A stretch of 64,000 bases of DNA, taken from assembly GCA_025200525.1 (NCBI GenBank), contig CM045770.1:87692084-87756083 (forward strand), in the 5' to 3' direction. Shown here in pieces: positions 1 through 11,273 of this stretch; within the stretch, counting starts at the first letter, position 1; every line of letters begins with the position of its first letter. Under the pieces are notes generated by a model. That model was not told the origin of the DNA. It did not search any database and was given only the letters and a program-made list of their open reading frames with translations. The stretch is from Camellia lanceoleosa (taxonomy: Eukaryota > Streptophyta > Magnoliopsida > Ericales > Theaceae). The position numbers were made by a program, and so were the translations under genes.

Positions 1-17
1 GCATCAAGGCGCGTGCC

Positions 18-1980
18 ATGACAGTGGATGAGTTCTTCTGCTGCTACAAAGCTTCAGGGCAGCAGGAGACTTGGGTAACCCTGCAGGCCGTGGCGGGGAA
101 AGGTTTGGTGGCTGGGTTACCAACTTCGATCAAAGGTTGGAGGCCCAGGTGGTTCTACGTGTCCAACTCTGGCGGGGCTGGAGTGCGTACGACGTGGAAG
201 GTGCTAACCAAGTTTGTGGAGTCGAAGGTGGGTGCGGCGGTGGAGGAGAGAGTAAAGAAGGCGAAGGAGTGGAGGGAGAGGGAAAAAGTTAAGTGGGACG
301 AGCTTGTTCAGCCGTCCGCGTTGTTTCAGGCGGGGTTGGGTTCGCAACCGATTGGGGGGGACCTCGACCGATCGGAGTTAGAGGCCAGAAGAAGAGCGCA
401 GGAGGCGGAGGATCAGGCCATTATGGTAAAGGCTCAGAAGTTCAAAGAGGCTCAAGCTGACCGACCGCCTCAACCGCTCGCGAGGGAGAGAATTCGACCT
501 CGTCCCAAGCCTTTGGGAGGGAAGGACCTAAGCACTTTCTAGCCGCGGAAGCTCCCTGTGGATCCTGTGAAGGAGAAGGCCAGGGAGGAAGGAGAGGGTC
601 CGAAGGAGAAGAAGAAGAAGAAGAAGAAGAGAAGTGCCCCAGAGGGGGCTGCAGAGAAGGTTAGGACAAAAAAGATGAAGGAGACCCCGATTGCGGAGGA
701 GACTGTAGAAAGGGTGGTCGTCGCAGAGGTGGTGGACGTGTCCTCTCAAATTAGGGACGTTGTGCCAGTGAGGGCTGCGATCAGCATAGGGGTGGGGAGC
801 AGGGATCCTGAACAAGGGATGGAAGAACGACCCCAAGGGGGTTCTGAACAAAGGTTGGAGGAACGACCCTGGGGTCCCGCGCCTGAAAGGTCTGGCCTGG
901 TGCCACGATTTACCACACACGCGGCCAGGCCGGAAAGCCGGAGGAGACGGAGGCCCAGCTAAGGCGGTGGGCAGATCGCTTGGTGAAGGTGGAGGAGTCG
1001 GCCAGCGCTCGGCCTCTCAGTGAAGCGGACTGCTCAGGGGCTATGCTCGCCTAAATGGAGGTAACCACTGGGGGCCCCGCTGAGGAAAATCATGGCCAAG
1101 ATTAGGGCTGAAGAGGCCAAAGCAGACCTCACCAAGCTGAAGAAGGAGAGTGCTACATGGAAGACTACCCACACGGAGCTACCATCTGTCAAGTCGGAGT
1201 TGGAGGACACACACCGCAGGGTTGTGTCGCTCGAGGTCCAGCTTGGTGGTGAGCGAAAAGAAGTTAGAGGAGTCCCAAAAGGCACGTGCTATTGCGTCGG
1301 CGGCATGAGGAGGCCATGATCAATAATGAAGATCTCGTCGAGCAGAGGATGATCAGAGATGCTAAAGTGGAGCTCTTCAAAAGGAGGTGGAAGCGGCGTG
1401 CTAAGCGGCAGAGCAGAGGAGAGTGCGTGAAGGAGTTGGAGGAAGAGCGCTGACAAGCCGTCGTTGTGGAGAGGAGACTCTGCGAAGCAATTTGAGGCGA
1501 AGAGCGAGGTTGATTCTTGAGGAGAGGCTTGGAAGAAATTTGGAGGTGAGAGGTAAATTTGGAAGTGAAAGGAGACCTTGATGAAGGAGTTTGGGCGAGA
1601 GGCGGCGGCCTCGGAGAGGTTACCTACCCCGATCAGGCATCGCACTTGTGTGGAACAGTTCAAAGGCGCCAGATTTTGTGGCTATTGATCTGCGATGGCC
1701 AATAGCTCAATGAGGAAGAGATCGGGCTGCCCATCAAAGACTCACGAGGGGAGAAATTTGGTCTGAAGTGATTGCAAGCTTCCAGCAGTCGGACTTCTAT
1801 AAGCATGAAATGGCAGAGTACTGGGACAGCGGGTGGAAAATGTTCAAGCGCAAGGCTAAAGAACTGTTCCCAGGGCTCGATTTTAGCAGTGTGGTGGTTG
1901 AAGAGGACGATGTGGCCCAGACCCCCCTGGACGAGGGGATAGAAGAAGGAGATCTTATCTCCAGTGAGGAGGGGGAGTGA
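18..1980 (+). pseudogene. Antisense extra gene of Tat element A (gypsy-type putative transposase domain family)
   Basis: This gene runs opposite to gag-pol, between pol and the missing 3' LTR. The piece at 18-542 holds a GKGLVAGLP...GWRPRWFYVSN block, matching the 'kGWKdRFFfV' signature of the plant gypsy-type transposon domain family (Pfam Transposase_28-like, from memory). A Lys-rich stretch follows (558-962), then a charged coiled-coil-like piece (1092-1319). A C-terminal block at 1768-1980 (SDFYKHEMAEYWDSGWKMF...FPGLDFSSV) looks like the usual end of this family, closing with an acidic tail. The parts are in different frames, so the gene is broken. It is open at the left window edge. Its function is unknown; an RNA-silencing or regulatory role is only speculation. 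Confidence 0.65.
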
Positions 1981-2659
1981 TCTGCATGATGAGTAGACTT
2001 AGGAGTTTTGGTTTATTGTTTTGTTGTTTGTTTGTTTTTTTTTTTTTTTTTTTGTTTGTTGGAAGGGATGTAAGTAATTTGTACACACATTTTTGAATGA
2101 ATAAAATGGCACTTATGGTTCTAGTTGATGATTCCAGTATATTTCCCGTTGTGTTGGTTTGGTCTTGGTTTGTTTTTCTTGTGATTATTTTGTGCACTGA
2201 TGTTTTCAGCAAATGCTTGTGCCAGGCAGTAGAGCAAGGTGAAACTAAAGTCAAGCCAAAATCCAAGTCAAAATAGGATGAGGAATTTTCTAATACAGAG
2301 TGAAATAGCAAATTTGTTTAAGTGTGGGGGGAATCTGGAAAGTAATGTTTCAAATTGAATGAGCATGGAAGTAGACTGAAATGTAATGTTGAAGACGTGA
2401 TGTGCAAATGAAATATGGGAGAAAATCTTTAAAATATGACTAAGTGTCAAATTACCTTGAAAAAGTAGACTGAAATGTAATGTTGAAGATGTGATTTCCA
2501 AATGAAATATGGGAGAGCATCTTTAAAATATGACTAAGTGTCAAATTATTTTGAAATTGTGGTTAAGCGTCAGATCATGACTGAGTGTTTTGCTTTATGA
2601 GCTTTCATTCATAGGTCTGACTGGGGATTGTGAAAATGCTCAGGTCTGGTTCTGACAGG
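1981..2659. other. Untranslated spacer of element A
   Basis: Lies between the stop of the antisense gene and the tandem array. It has a run of about 20 T at 2034-2053 and two imperfect copies of a block of about 115 bp starting near 2350 and 2465. No gene seen. Confidence 0.5.
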
Positions 2660-3132
2660 TCGGACTGAGGCTTTTGAAAGTGCTCGGTCCGGCCGAGGCT
2701 TTTGTAGGTGCTAAGGTCGGACTGAAGCTTTTGGAAGTGCTCAGGTCTGGGTGCTCGGTCTGGCCGAGGCTTTTGTAGGTGCTCAGGTCGGACTGAGGCT
2801 TTTGAAAGTGCTCAGGTCTGGCTCTGACTGAGGCTTTGAGTGCTCGGTCTGGCCGAGGCTTTTGTAGGTGCTCAGGTCGGACTGAGGCTTTTGAAAGTGC
2901 TCGGTCTGGCTGAGGCTTTTAAAAGTGCTCAGGTCTGGCTCTGACTAAGGCTTTGAGTGCTCGGTCTGGCCGAGGCTTTTGTAGGTGCTCAAGTCGGACT
3001 GAGGCTTTTGAAAGTGCTCGGTCTGGCCGAGGCTTTTGTAGGTGCTCAGGTCGGACTGAGGCTTTTGTAAGTGGCCGGTCTGGCCGAGGCTTTTGTAGGT
3101 GCTCAGGTCGGACTGAGGCTTTTGAAAGTGGC
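2660..3132. repeat. 57-bp tandem array in the 3' region of element A
   Basis: Units alternate a CTCGGTCTGGCCGAGGC block with a GCTCAGGTCGGACTGAGGC block. The last three units sit exactly 57 bp apart (CGAGGC at 2971, 3028, 3085). Each block has short inverted arms (CTCGG/CCGAG and CTCAG/CTGAG), so each unit can fold into two small hairpins. Variable tandem repeats in this position are known for Tat-lineage elements. Reading frames across the array are artefacts of the repeat. Confidence 0.85.
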
Positions 3133-3252
3133 GCTGCAAATGGAAGCTACATTCAGACAGTTGAATTATAGAAAGTGGGAACTCCAGTCGATATTTGTAT
3201 TATGTATTGAAAGAGGAAAATACAACAATTTTGACAATACAAAAGTAAGGAT

Positions 3253-4300
3253 TCATTGATAGTAACGCTTCAGATGTTCAGCATTCCAAGGATGGGGAAG
3301 GTCTCGGCCATCCATATCTTGAAGTCGGTAAGTGCCTGGTCGGGGGCGGGCCTTCACCACGTAGGGCCCCTCCCATTTGGCTGTCAATTTGCCCTCGGTT
3401 GGATTCTTTGTGGCAAGAGTTGCTTCTCTCAAGACAAGGTCGCCAGTAGAGAACTCCCGTGGTCGGACTCTGCGGTTGTAGTGTGTTCTCATTTTCTCTG
3501 CACGGTTAACTGACAAAGAAGTTAGCCTCTCTGAGCTCTTCGATGAGATCCGTGTCCGCCGACGGAGTTCTTCTACCGAGGCGAGATCCGGATGTAAGAC
3601 CAGGGGTGGGCAGACCGACTTCTACAGAATGACCGCCTACCATATGTTGCTTAAAAGGGGTTTCCCGATGGGAGTCCCAAAGGGTTCGGTAAGCCCAGAG
3701 TACATGTGGTAGTTCCTCAGCCCAGAGGCCTTTAGCAGCTTCGAGCTTGGTTTTGATGATCTTTAGGAGAGAGCGGTTGGTGACCTCAACTTGGCCATTT
3801 GCTTGGGGGTGACCGGGGGAAGAGAAGCATGGTTGAATTTGGAGATCTGCACAAAATTTTCTGTATTTAGCATTGTCGAACTGTTTGCCGTTGTCGGAGA
3901 CGATGGCCTGAAGGATGCCAAATCTGCAGACAATCGATTGCCAGATAAACTTGGTGGTGTTCCGCTCGGTGATTGTGGCGAGGGGTTCTGCCTCGACCCA
4001 CTTGGTGAAGTAATCAATGGCAACAATTGCGAACTTGGTCTGGCCTCGACCAGTGGGAAGCGGACCAACCAAGTCGATCCCCCATTTGGCGAACGGATAA
4101 GGGCTGCAGAGAGTGATTAGCTCAGTGGGAGGAGCATGGGGGATGTTAGCGAAGCGCTGGCACTTGTCGCATTTAAGCACGAAATCAGAGGCATCTTTGT
4201 TGAGGGTCGGCCAGAAGTAGCCTGTACGGAGTACTTTGTGTGCGAGAGACCTGCCACCCGAATGATTGCCACAGATTCCTTCATGGATCTCTTGCATTAC
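3253..4300 (-). pseudogene. Integrase of Tat element A
   Basis: An N-terminal HHCC zinc finger (HEGICGNHSGGRSLAH...CDKC), then the DDE core: Asp in WGIDLVGPLP, Asp in IVSDNGKQFD, Glu in ANGQVEVTNRS. A frameshift after ETPFKQHMVGG (near 3640) moves the rest of the core out of frame. The C-terminal piece with the GPY/F-type motif (KLTAKWEGPYVV) follows at 3253-3516 and ends at the normal HPWNAEHLKRYYQ terminus. An intact enzyme would join element cDNA to host DNA in the nucleus; this copy cannot be made as one protein. Confidence 0.9.
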
Positions 4301-5601
4301 ATAGGTTGCTTGGGCGGGGCTGAGACATCGCAGGTACGGTCGTGAGAAACCGCGCTTGTAAAGGCCGTCGACTGTAATGTAGTTAGCCGATCGAGCTCGA
4401 CCTTGGCGACTTGTTGGTCATCTGGGAGTTCTCCAGTGGTCAAGAAGAGGAAGATGTCGAATGCCCAAGGGATGGGTTCCGACTGGAGGAATTGCACTTC
4501 TTGCAGGTCGGGTGAGATGGCCGGGTGAGTCAGGTATTCGAGGCGGACTCCATGGCTGAGGTCGGATTGGTCGGCGGAGGCCAGCTGGGCCATCTCATCT
4601 GCTTTGGAGTTTTCCGCCCTAGGTATGTGTCTGGTCTGGAAAGTGTTGAAGAGACGAACAAGGGTGAGCGCCATGTCCCTGTAAGTCCGCATTGTGGTAT
4701 CCTTGGCATCGAATTCACCCGTGATCTGGCCGACGATGAGTTGGGAGTTACTGAATACGCGGATGTGGCTGACACCAATGTCTTTGGCTAAACGAAGTCC
4801 TGCTATCAATGCTTAGTATTCGGCCTCATTGTTGCTGGCCGCAAACAAGAGGCGGAGGGCACATTTGAAATAACCCCCTTCGGGGGATGTGAGGATGAAG
4901 CCAGCTCCGCTTCCTTCCCTACGAGACGAGCCGTCAACATTGAGTGTCCAACAATGAGGGTCTTCAGGCTCCGGCAGAGTCGGTGGGGGTGGAGAGTTAG
5001 TGGTTGGGGCTGGATTGGTGAATTCCAAGATGAAGTCGGCTACGGCTTGCCCCTTAATTGCTGTCCAGGGGTGATAAGAGATGTCGAACTGGCTTAGTTC
5101 TACTGACCACTGCATGAGTCTTCCTGAGAGCTCTGGTTGCTGCATGACCTTCTTCAGGGGCTGGTCGGTGAGAACCACTATAGAATGGGCTTGGAAGTAG
5201 GGGCGGAGTCGTCTGGAGGCGGTGACCAAGGCCAGGGCCAGCTTTTCTAATAGGGGGTAGTTCTGCTCCGCTCCCCTGAGAGCCCGGCTGATGTAGTAGA
5301 CCGGCCGTTGGACTGAGCCGTCCTCTCTGATGAGTGCTGCACTGATTGCGGTGCTTGATACTGCTAGGTAGAGGAAGAGGGGCTCGCCGGTAATTGCCTG
5401 TGAGAGAAGAGGGGGATTGGCCATGCATTGTTTTAACTGTTGAAAGGCTTCTTCTGATTCAGTTGTCCATTCAAAAGTCTGCCGCAGGACTTTGAAAAAT
5501 GGTAAGCACTTATCCGCTATGCTGGAGATGAAACGGTTGAGGGTCGCCACTCCGGTGAGCCTTTGGACCTCTTTAACGGTTTTGGGTGATCGTGATCTCA
5601 A
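4297..5601 (-). pseudogene. Tandem RNase H domains of Tat element A (retroviral-type plus archaeal-type)
   Basis: The first domain (FEWTTESEEAFQQLK...LYLAVSSTAISAALIRE...YYISRAL...[12 protein letters not shown]) is the usual Ty3 RNase H with decayed catalytic residues. After a Pro-rich linker comes an archaeal-type domain (WTLNVDGSSRREGSGAGFIL...ASNNEAEY, then ALIAGLRLAK...SNSQLIVGQ...IPRAENSKADEMAQLA). An in-frame TAA lies between NEAEY and ALIAGLRLAK, at about 4812-4815, and breaks the second domain. The domain pair is the hallmark of the Tat lineage; the second domain is thought to have taken over RNA removal during reverse transcription. Confidence 0.88.
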
Positions 5602-7070
5602 TCAAGGCCTTGATCTTCTCAGGATTGGCCTCGATGCCGCGCTGACTGACCATGAAACCCAGGAACTTGCCAGATCCTACGCCAAAGGCGCACTTCTCTG
5701 GGTTGAGCTTCATCTGATATTTGCGAAGTGTGTCAAAAGTCTCGTGAGGTCTGAGGTGGTCTGGAGAGTTTGCTCTTAACCAAAGATGTCATCCACATAC
5801 ACTTCCTTGTTCCGTCCGATCTGATGGTGGAAGACTGTATTGACTAAACGTTGGTAGGTGGCCCCAGCGTTCTTTAGTCCGAACGGCATGACACGGTAGT
5901 GGTAGGTGCCCCGGTCGATGATGAAAGATGTGTGTTCCTGGTCGGAGGAGTGCATCACGATTTGGTTGTATCCTGAAAAAGCATCCATGAAGCTGAGCAT
6001 TTGATGACCGGCCGTGGCGTCGACCAGTAGATCAATGCGGGGGAGAGGATAGCTATCTTTGGGACAAGCTCGGTTCAAGTCGGAGTAGTCGACGCAGAGA
6101 CGCCACTTGCCATTGTTTTTGCGGACCAGGACCACGTTGGACAGCCACTTAGAATAATCCACATTTCGGATAAACTGGGCCTCGAGAAGTTTGTCAACCT
6201 CTGCAGCTATGAGATTGTTGCGTTCTGGATGGAAAATACGCTGCCTTTGTCGGTAAGGTCGGAAATGAGGCTCGATACTGAGGCGGTAGGTTATAAAAGA
6301 GGGGTCGATGCCTGGCATGTCTGCATGAGTCCAGGCGAAGACGTCTCTGTGTTCGGTCAAGAGAGCGGTGAGGTCGGCCTTTGCTTGGGAAGGCAGTTGG
6401 CTGCCGATTTTAGCAGTTTTGAGTGGGTTGGTGGGATCGATGTTAACTTCGACGAGTTCCTCCACAGGTTCGCCTCTAATCAATTCGTCCTCATCTCGGA
6501 CGTCAAGTCCTTCAATGATCATTGCCTCCTTCAGTTTGACCTCTTTAAGTGAGGCCACATAACATTCTCTGGCGATGGTTTGTTCTCCTCTCACCGTTCC
6601 GACCCCGAAATCAATAGGGAACTTGAGGGCAAGGTGGTAGGTGGATGTGATGGCTTGGAAGGCATTGAGGGCGGTGCGGCTGAGGATGATGTTGTAAGCA
6701 GAGGGGCAATCGACAACAAGGAAAGTAAGTAACTTCGTGGTCTGCCGTGGGTACTCTCCAATGGTGATGGGGAGATCAATGGAGCCGATGGAGGTCACCC
6801 GGTCACCGGTGAAGCCAACCAGAGGAGTTTGGAGTGGGGACAGGCTTTCTTCCCCGATCTTCAGTTGGCGGAAGCAGTTGAGGAAAATGATGTCCGACGA
6901 GCTGCCATTGTCAATGAGGACACGTCTGACCTTATAATTGGAGAGGACGGCGGAGATGACAAGGGGATCATCGTGAGGGTAACGGATGCCTGCACAGTCG
7001 GCGTCCGTGAAGGTAACGGGCTCTGTCCACTGCTTGGGTTGCTTGGGGTCATCGATCGTGGCAACCGCCT
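5602..7070 (-). pseudogene. Aspartic protease and reverse transcriptase of Tat element A
   Basis: The protease motif VLIDNGSSSDIIFL has its catalytic Asp codon at 6910-6912. The protease C-terminus (AYNIILSRTALNAF) follows, then a linker and [69 protein letters not shown] and the active site EVYVDD. One frame runs from about 7070 to the active site and stops at 5776, straight after YVDDIFG. The RT thumb resumes in other frames before the RNase H. The catalytic YVDD is intact but the protein is truncated by mutation. Confidence 0.88.
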
Positions 7071-7161
7071 TTGTTCGAGCCTGTCAGATCTTTCTAAGCT
7101 CGCCTCTGAGCCGAAGCGAGATGGTCCACCACAAGCAAGACCACTGAATAACTCGATTTAA

Positions 7162-8744
7162 TCAAGGAGGCGGATTACCTTGAGGCCGAGGTTGTTGGTG
7201 GGGTCGATCATGCCCCTGGTCTGGTTGAGCTGGTCGCCGTGGAGGGGTATGCCTGTGATTGTCTCTGTGGGGCTCGGTTCTTTGCCTCTGCTGAGGGCGG
7301 GTATCTGTGAATCGGCTCAGGCGCCCCTGGCGAATGAGGGTCTCCACTTGATCTTTGAGGCTGATGCAGTCGTCGGTGTTATGGCCATGATCCTGGTGGA
7401 AACGGCAATATTTGGACTGGTCTTTACGGTTGGAAGGGTTCCGCGGAGGAAGAGGCCACTTGAGGGGGTAGTCCCGTTGGATCTGGTTAAGAACTTGTTC
7501 CATGGGAGTATTGAGAGGGATATATCGCTCGAACCGAAGAGGTCTTCTTGGGGCCGGGCTTGCGAGGGGGTCGGTCGGCATAGCGGGATGTTTGGTTGAG
7601 ATGCCGGGTGTAACTGGGCTCTTGGTCATTCCTCTTTTCTCTGGGGGCCAGGTATTTAGTTGTGGAGTCTTGTCGAGCGGCTAGAGAATCCTCGGCGTTC
7701 ATGTACTTTTGGGCTTTGGAGAGCAAGGCCGCCATGGATGTCGGGGGGTTCTTGGAGAGGGAGAAGAGGAAATCGGATGATCCAGACCACCATGAAGGCT
7801 GTGAGGATGACTTTATCGTCATTTTCAAAGAACTTGTAAGGTTGTGAAGCGGTGACAAAGGCTAGTGACAAAGTCAAGTGATGACTCCTCGATCCGACGG
7901 ATGTTGAGGAGTTGGGTCGCGGACGTCGCCGCATTGGGCCCCGGCGAAGTGGCTCGGAAGGAGTCACCGAGGTCTTGGAATGTGGAGACCGAATCCGTGG
8001 CAACCGGGTTGAACCATGATAGCCAAGCCCTTCAAAGGTCACGGAAAGGCTCGGAACATGGGTTCGTCTGGGAAAGCATAGAGGATCATGAGGGTACGAG
8101 GTCTCTGTGTGATCGACGGGGTCGGTTGTTCCGTCAAAGGGGTCGATGGTAGGCATTTTGAACTTGGGGGGTAGGGGTTTGTCTCGGATGGAGGCGACGA
8201 ACGGGGAGTTTACTGTGGTGGAGGGCTTATGTTGGATGTTCTGCATGACCCCTTGGAGTTGGAGTTTCATGGCTCGGAGTTCAGCGTCCCAAAGGGGAAT
8301 GTTGTCGCCGCGAGAGGGAGACAGATGTTGGACGCTGCTAGCTTCACCCTCGGGAGCTGGAGCTATGATTGACGGGCGTGGGGGTGGAGGAGGTGGATGT
8401 ATATGTGGGTGAGGGGGTTGCAGGCCCCCCGAGTTGGGAGGATTGGGTTGTGGGACAGTATGGCCCGGAACTTGTTCTGGATGGGGTGGAATATCTGGGG
8501 GTGGTGGAGGAATAGGGAGGTTCCGCTGGAGCAGAGCATTGATTAAGGCCTGGTTTTGTTCGGCCATACGGTTGATACTGTTGGTGAGCTCGATGAAGTA
8601 CTGTGGTGGGTTGTTTGGATTGGGAGGGTCGGTCTGGTGATCGGCAGCATTATGGTGGGAAGCCATGGATCTGGTCGTTACCATGCACGTGACGGATGAG
8701 GTGAAAAAGGTTGCTGGAAAAGGGTCTCCGGCAGCAATGAGCAC
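7162..8744 (-). pseudogene. gag of Tat element A
   Basis: Starts with a Pro-rich N-terminal half (DPPNPNNPPQYFIELTNSINRMAEQNQALI, then long PPPP runs) and reaches the gag core at FKMPTIDPFDGTTDPVDH. After that point the frame changes more than once. The core ends with DDKVILTAFM and SLSKNPPTSMAALLSKAQKYMNAED, and the C-terminal part keeps the YCRFHQDHGHNTDDCISLKDQVETLIRQG finger typical of Tat gag. An intact Gag would form the cytoplasmic particle; the frameshifts make this a remnant. Confidence 0.85.
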
Positions 8745-8768
8745 AACTGGCGCACGGACAAACCGATT

Positions 8769-8784
8769 CCCACAGACGGCGCCA
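8769..8784 (-). other. Primer-binding site of element A
   Basis: Read on the minus strand it is TGGCGCCGTCTGTGGG, two bases inside the LTR end at 8787. The first nine bases fit the 3' end of plant tRNA-Asp as I remember it. It fixes the element's orientation. Confidence 0.8.
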
Positions 8785-8786
8785 AC

Positions 8787-9280
8787 TGATGATGCACTAC
8801 GTCCTCGTGAATGGGCTGGACCGATCCAAGCTCCTCAAGCCCACTGGATAACCTGCAAGCAAGTCCAATCGGGGAACGGGGTAGTCCCCCGGCGAACCCT
8901 CCGGCGTATGAATTAGCAAAGGTGATGGACCAAATGTAGAGAGAGAGAGAGAGAGGGGATGGAAAACTTAACCTTTTTCTTGTCTTCGAGCTTTGCTTAT
9001 ATCCTCTGGTAATCATTTCATTTGTCTTAGCGCTTCGACCTTCCTAAAAAGCTTGCGCCATGGTTCGTCTTGTTCAGGGTGAGGGGGCGCCATTCCGGCT
9101 GAGGGGTGTTGTCGCAATAAATGCGGTGATGGGTTGCATTAATGGTGATGTGTTGTGGCAATAACTTTGCAGATCTTTGTCTGCTGACATGGCCTGTTCT
9201 GCACCCGCCACGTGTCCGAGCATCATTGGTTTTCCCTGCTCAGTTGGCCTCCAGCTGTACCGGGTTTCACTGACCGGGTT
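8787..9280 (-). repeat. 5' LTR of element A (outer edge estimated)
   Basis: The inner edge (TG at 8787 on the plus strand, so ...CA in element sense) directly abuts the primer-binding site. A TATA-like box (GGATATAAGC in element sense, about 8995-9005) and a GA/CT run at 8939-8956 lie inside. No second copy is in the window, so the outer edge cannot be set by comparison; it lies somewhere before about 9300. Confidence 0.6.
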
Positions 9281-9349
9281 GTGCAATGGGGTCTAGATAG
9301 TGGGCTTGGGTTTACTCATGGTGGGCCGTGGTCCTTGTGGGCCTATCCC

Positions 9350-10100
9350 TCTCAAGCGCTCGAGCGGACCACTATTTTGTCGCACGCATATTTTGCTGAA
9401 GCCACTCGAGCGGGCTGTTGGGCGCTCGAGCGGAGATCGCGGACTTAGTTGCCTATTTATATCTGTTTAGGATGTTTTTAGGATTACTTCTCCTAGATTT
9501 TGTTTAAGGTTTTCTAAGGTTTTGTTTGAGGTTTTCTTCTGGAGATTTCTGAGAGTTTTCCTTGATGTTTTGAGAAAGTTCTTCACTCATGATCTAAGAT
9601 TCATACATCAAGGTGTTTGATACTTTAAATTCAAGAGAGAGTTATTTTCGGTGGATTCCAAAGATTCAAACGTATATTTTCAACAGGCTTTTGATTCTGT
9701 ATGTAGTCGTTAATTCGACAAGTGAAGATTGTGGATTCAACTTTAGGATTGATCAATTCCGAGACGAAGGCGTGGTGAAAGAGTTACAGAAGATTCGAAG
9801 ACAAATTGACTGAGTTGGGTAATTTGTGTATTATCTTTGTAATCTTTCTTCCTTCAGTAGTGGATTGATTAGTGGCTTTTCGCCCGTGGTTTTTGATTAC
9901 AATTGAAGGTTCTTCAATTGTGATTTTTTCCACGTAAAAAATCGTTTGTGTCGATTTATTGGTTATTCCGAAAAATAAACAATCTAAATCACTTTAGTAA
10001 GTGCTTGTTGATTTAGATTGTGTGTTTTGGATTATTGGGATTTGGGATATTTTAAATCTTGATCTAATCACGAATCACTTAGGATTTTCACTCTAGAGTG
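9350..10100 (+). repeat. Copia-like LTR remnant
   Basis: The sequence has the style of Ty1/copia LTRs: a TATA-like stretch near 9451, a U-rich leader, and a distal TTTTTCCACGTAAAAAATCG block at 9924-9943 like the conserved end region of many plant copia LTRs. Three CTCGAGCG palindromes at 9357-9432 sit upstream of the TATA-like stretch. An imperfect inverted repeat of about 12 bp lies at 9978-10020. No copia coding sequence or clear TG/CA edges were found, so it is a solo LTR or fragment. Confidence 0.45.
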
Positions 10101-11273
10101 ATCCTTTACGGCCCGACACCTATCCCACTAATGAAGCCAATGGCTGAGATCAATCCCCAAAAAAAAAATTCTTTGTTTTACAGTTTGAACGCAAGAGGAG
10201 GAGAGAGAGAGAAAGAGAGAGAGAAAGAGAGAAGGGGCTGAAAAAGAACTTGAAGAACAGCTTCGTCGGTGTTGATGGCGGTGGCGGCGACGACCACCTG
10301 GTCCCCTACCCTTGCTGACGGTCGCCAGTTGCTCCCCAACCCTCGTCCAGCCAACCATCTTTTCCCCCATCCCTCCGCCTCCATCCATCGCCGGATTGTT
10401 CCATTACCAAATCGAACTCAAAATCTATAACCAAAAAAATAAAATAAAATCTCAAATCCTCAACAAATCTAAATCGAAGAGAGAAGATCAATTGAAAAAA
10501 CTCATCAAAATTGAAAAATCAATTGATAGTTTACACATAATTTTGAAATTAATTTTATTTTTTTCCTTTGAATCTTGTTCCCAAATATATATATATATAC
10601 ACATTTTGAAGCCTCTGTCCTTTTTGTCCCATCACATAAATCTGAGTGTCAGTGTAATTTTCCCAGTGTTTTGCAAGTGTCCAAACACAACCCAATTGCA
10701 GAACAGAGCCAATTTTCTCATCAGTTATGTTTTCCAAATTTCTCGATAACCTCACTTCCATTGCTTCAATGTTTGGCTCAACAACACAGTCAATAATTGA
10801 TGTCAATGGTAATCATCAGATTCAACCCTTTGAAACGTTTGTGGGATTTTGCTGGTTTTGGTTTGTGGGTTGTTTGGTTACAGAGAAAATACATGGAAGA
10901 AGAGGAAAGGGATGGTGGAATCTCTTGGAGAGGTTGTGGGTTGTTTGATGTCAAATTTTTTTTTTAATTATTATTTGAAATTACTAACCAAAACGACGTC
11001 GTTTTGGTTAGTTTCGTTTTAAGCCATTGGATCACCCTATTTCAGGGATCACTTTAGGAAACAAACTCCAGAGGATCCTGATACAGCTTGGATTGGTGGG
11101 TTTGGTCTAAAATGTGTCTACAGTCTCTCATATTTTATAGAATAGACTCCCCATTTAATTATTAATAATCCAGCTCCAATGATTAAGATATTTCCTGACT
11201 ATATTTAGGTGTGATTTGTAATTTGACTTATTTTAGTGGTTTTAGGATATTTTTTTGTAAGATCAAAAAAGTT
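10101..11273. other. Intergenic, no recognised gene
   Basis: Holds a GA-rich microsatellite (about 10197-10233), a TA run (10587-10600) and a perfect palindrome AAAACGACGTCGTTTT (about 10989-11004). A small open frame at 10727-10948 (MFSKFLDNLTSIASMFG...) lies downstream of a TA-rich stretch. It has no family signature I recognise and I do not call it a gene. Confidence 0.4.

Larger units (their letters stand above)
1..9280 (-). mobile_element. Ty3/gypsy LTR retrotransposon, Tat lineage (element A), 3' end outside window
   Basis: Reading leftward from an LTR that starts at 8787, the order is primer-binding site, gag, protease, RT, RNase H, a second archaeal-type RNase H, integrase, a 57-bp tandem array and an extra gene on the opposite strand. 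The second RNase H domain and the antisense gene between pol and the 3' LTR are known marks of the Tat lineage (relatives Retand, RIRE2, Ogre). The 3' LTR must lie left of base 1, so no TSD can be read. The outer edge of the right-hand LTR is not fixed; about 9280 is an estimate. Several frameshifts and a stop in RNase H make the copy inactive. Confidence 0.9.

Noticed and set aside
10727..10948. Small protein gene MFSKFLDNLTSIASMFG...
   Set aside because: No family signature, no conserved partner exon recognised; chance open frame cannot be excluded.
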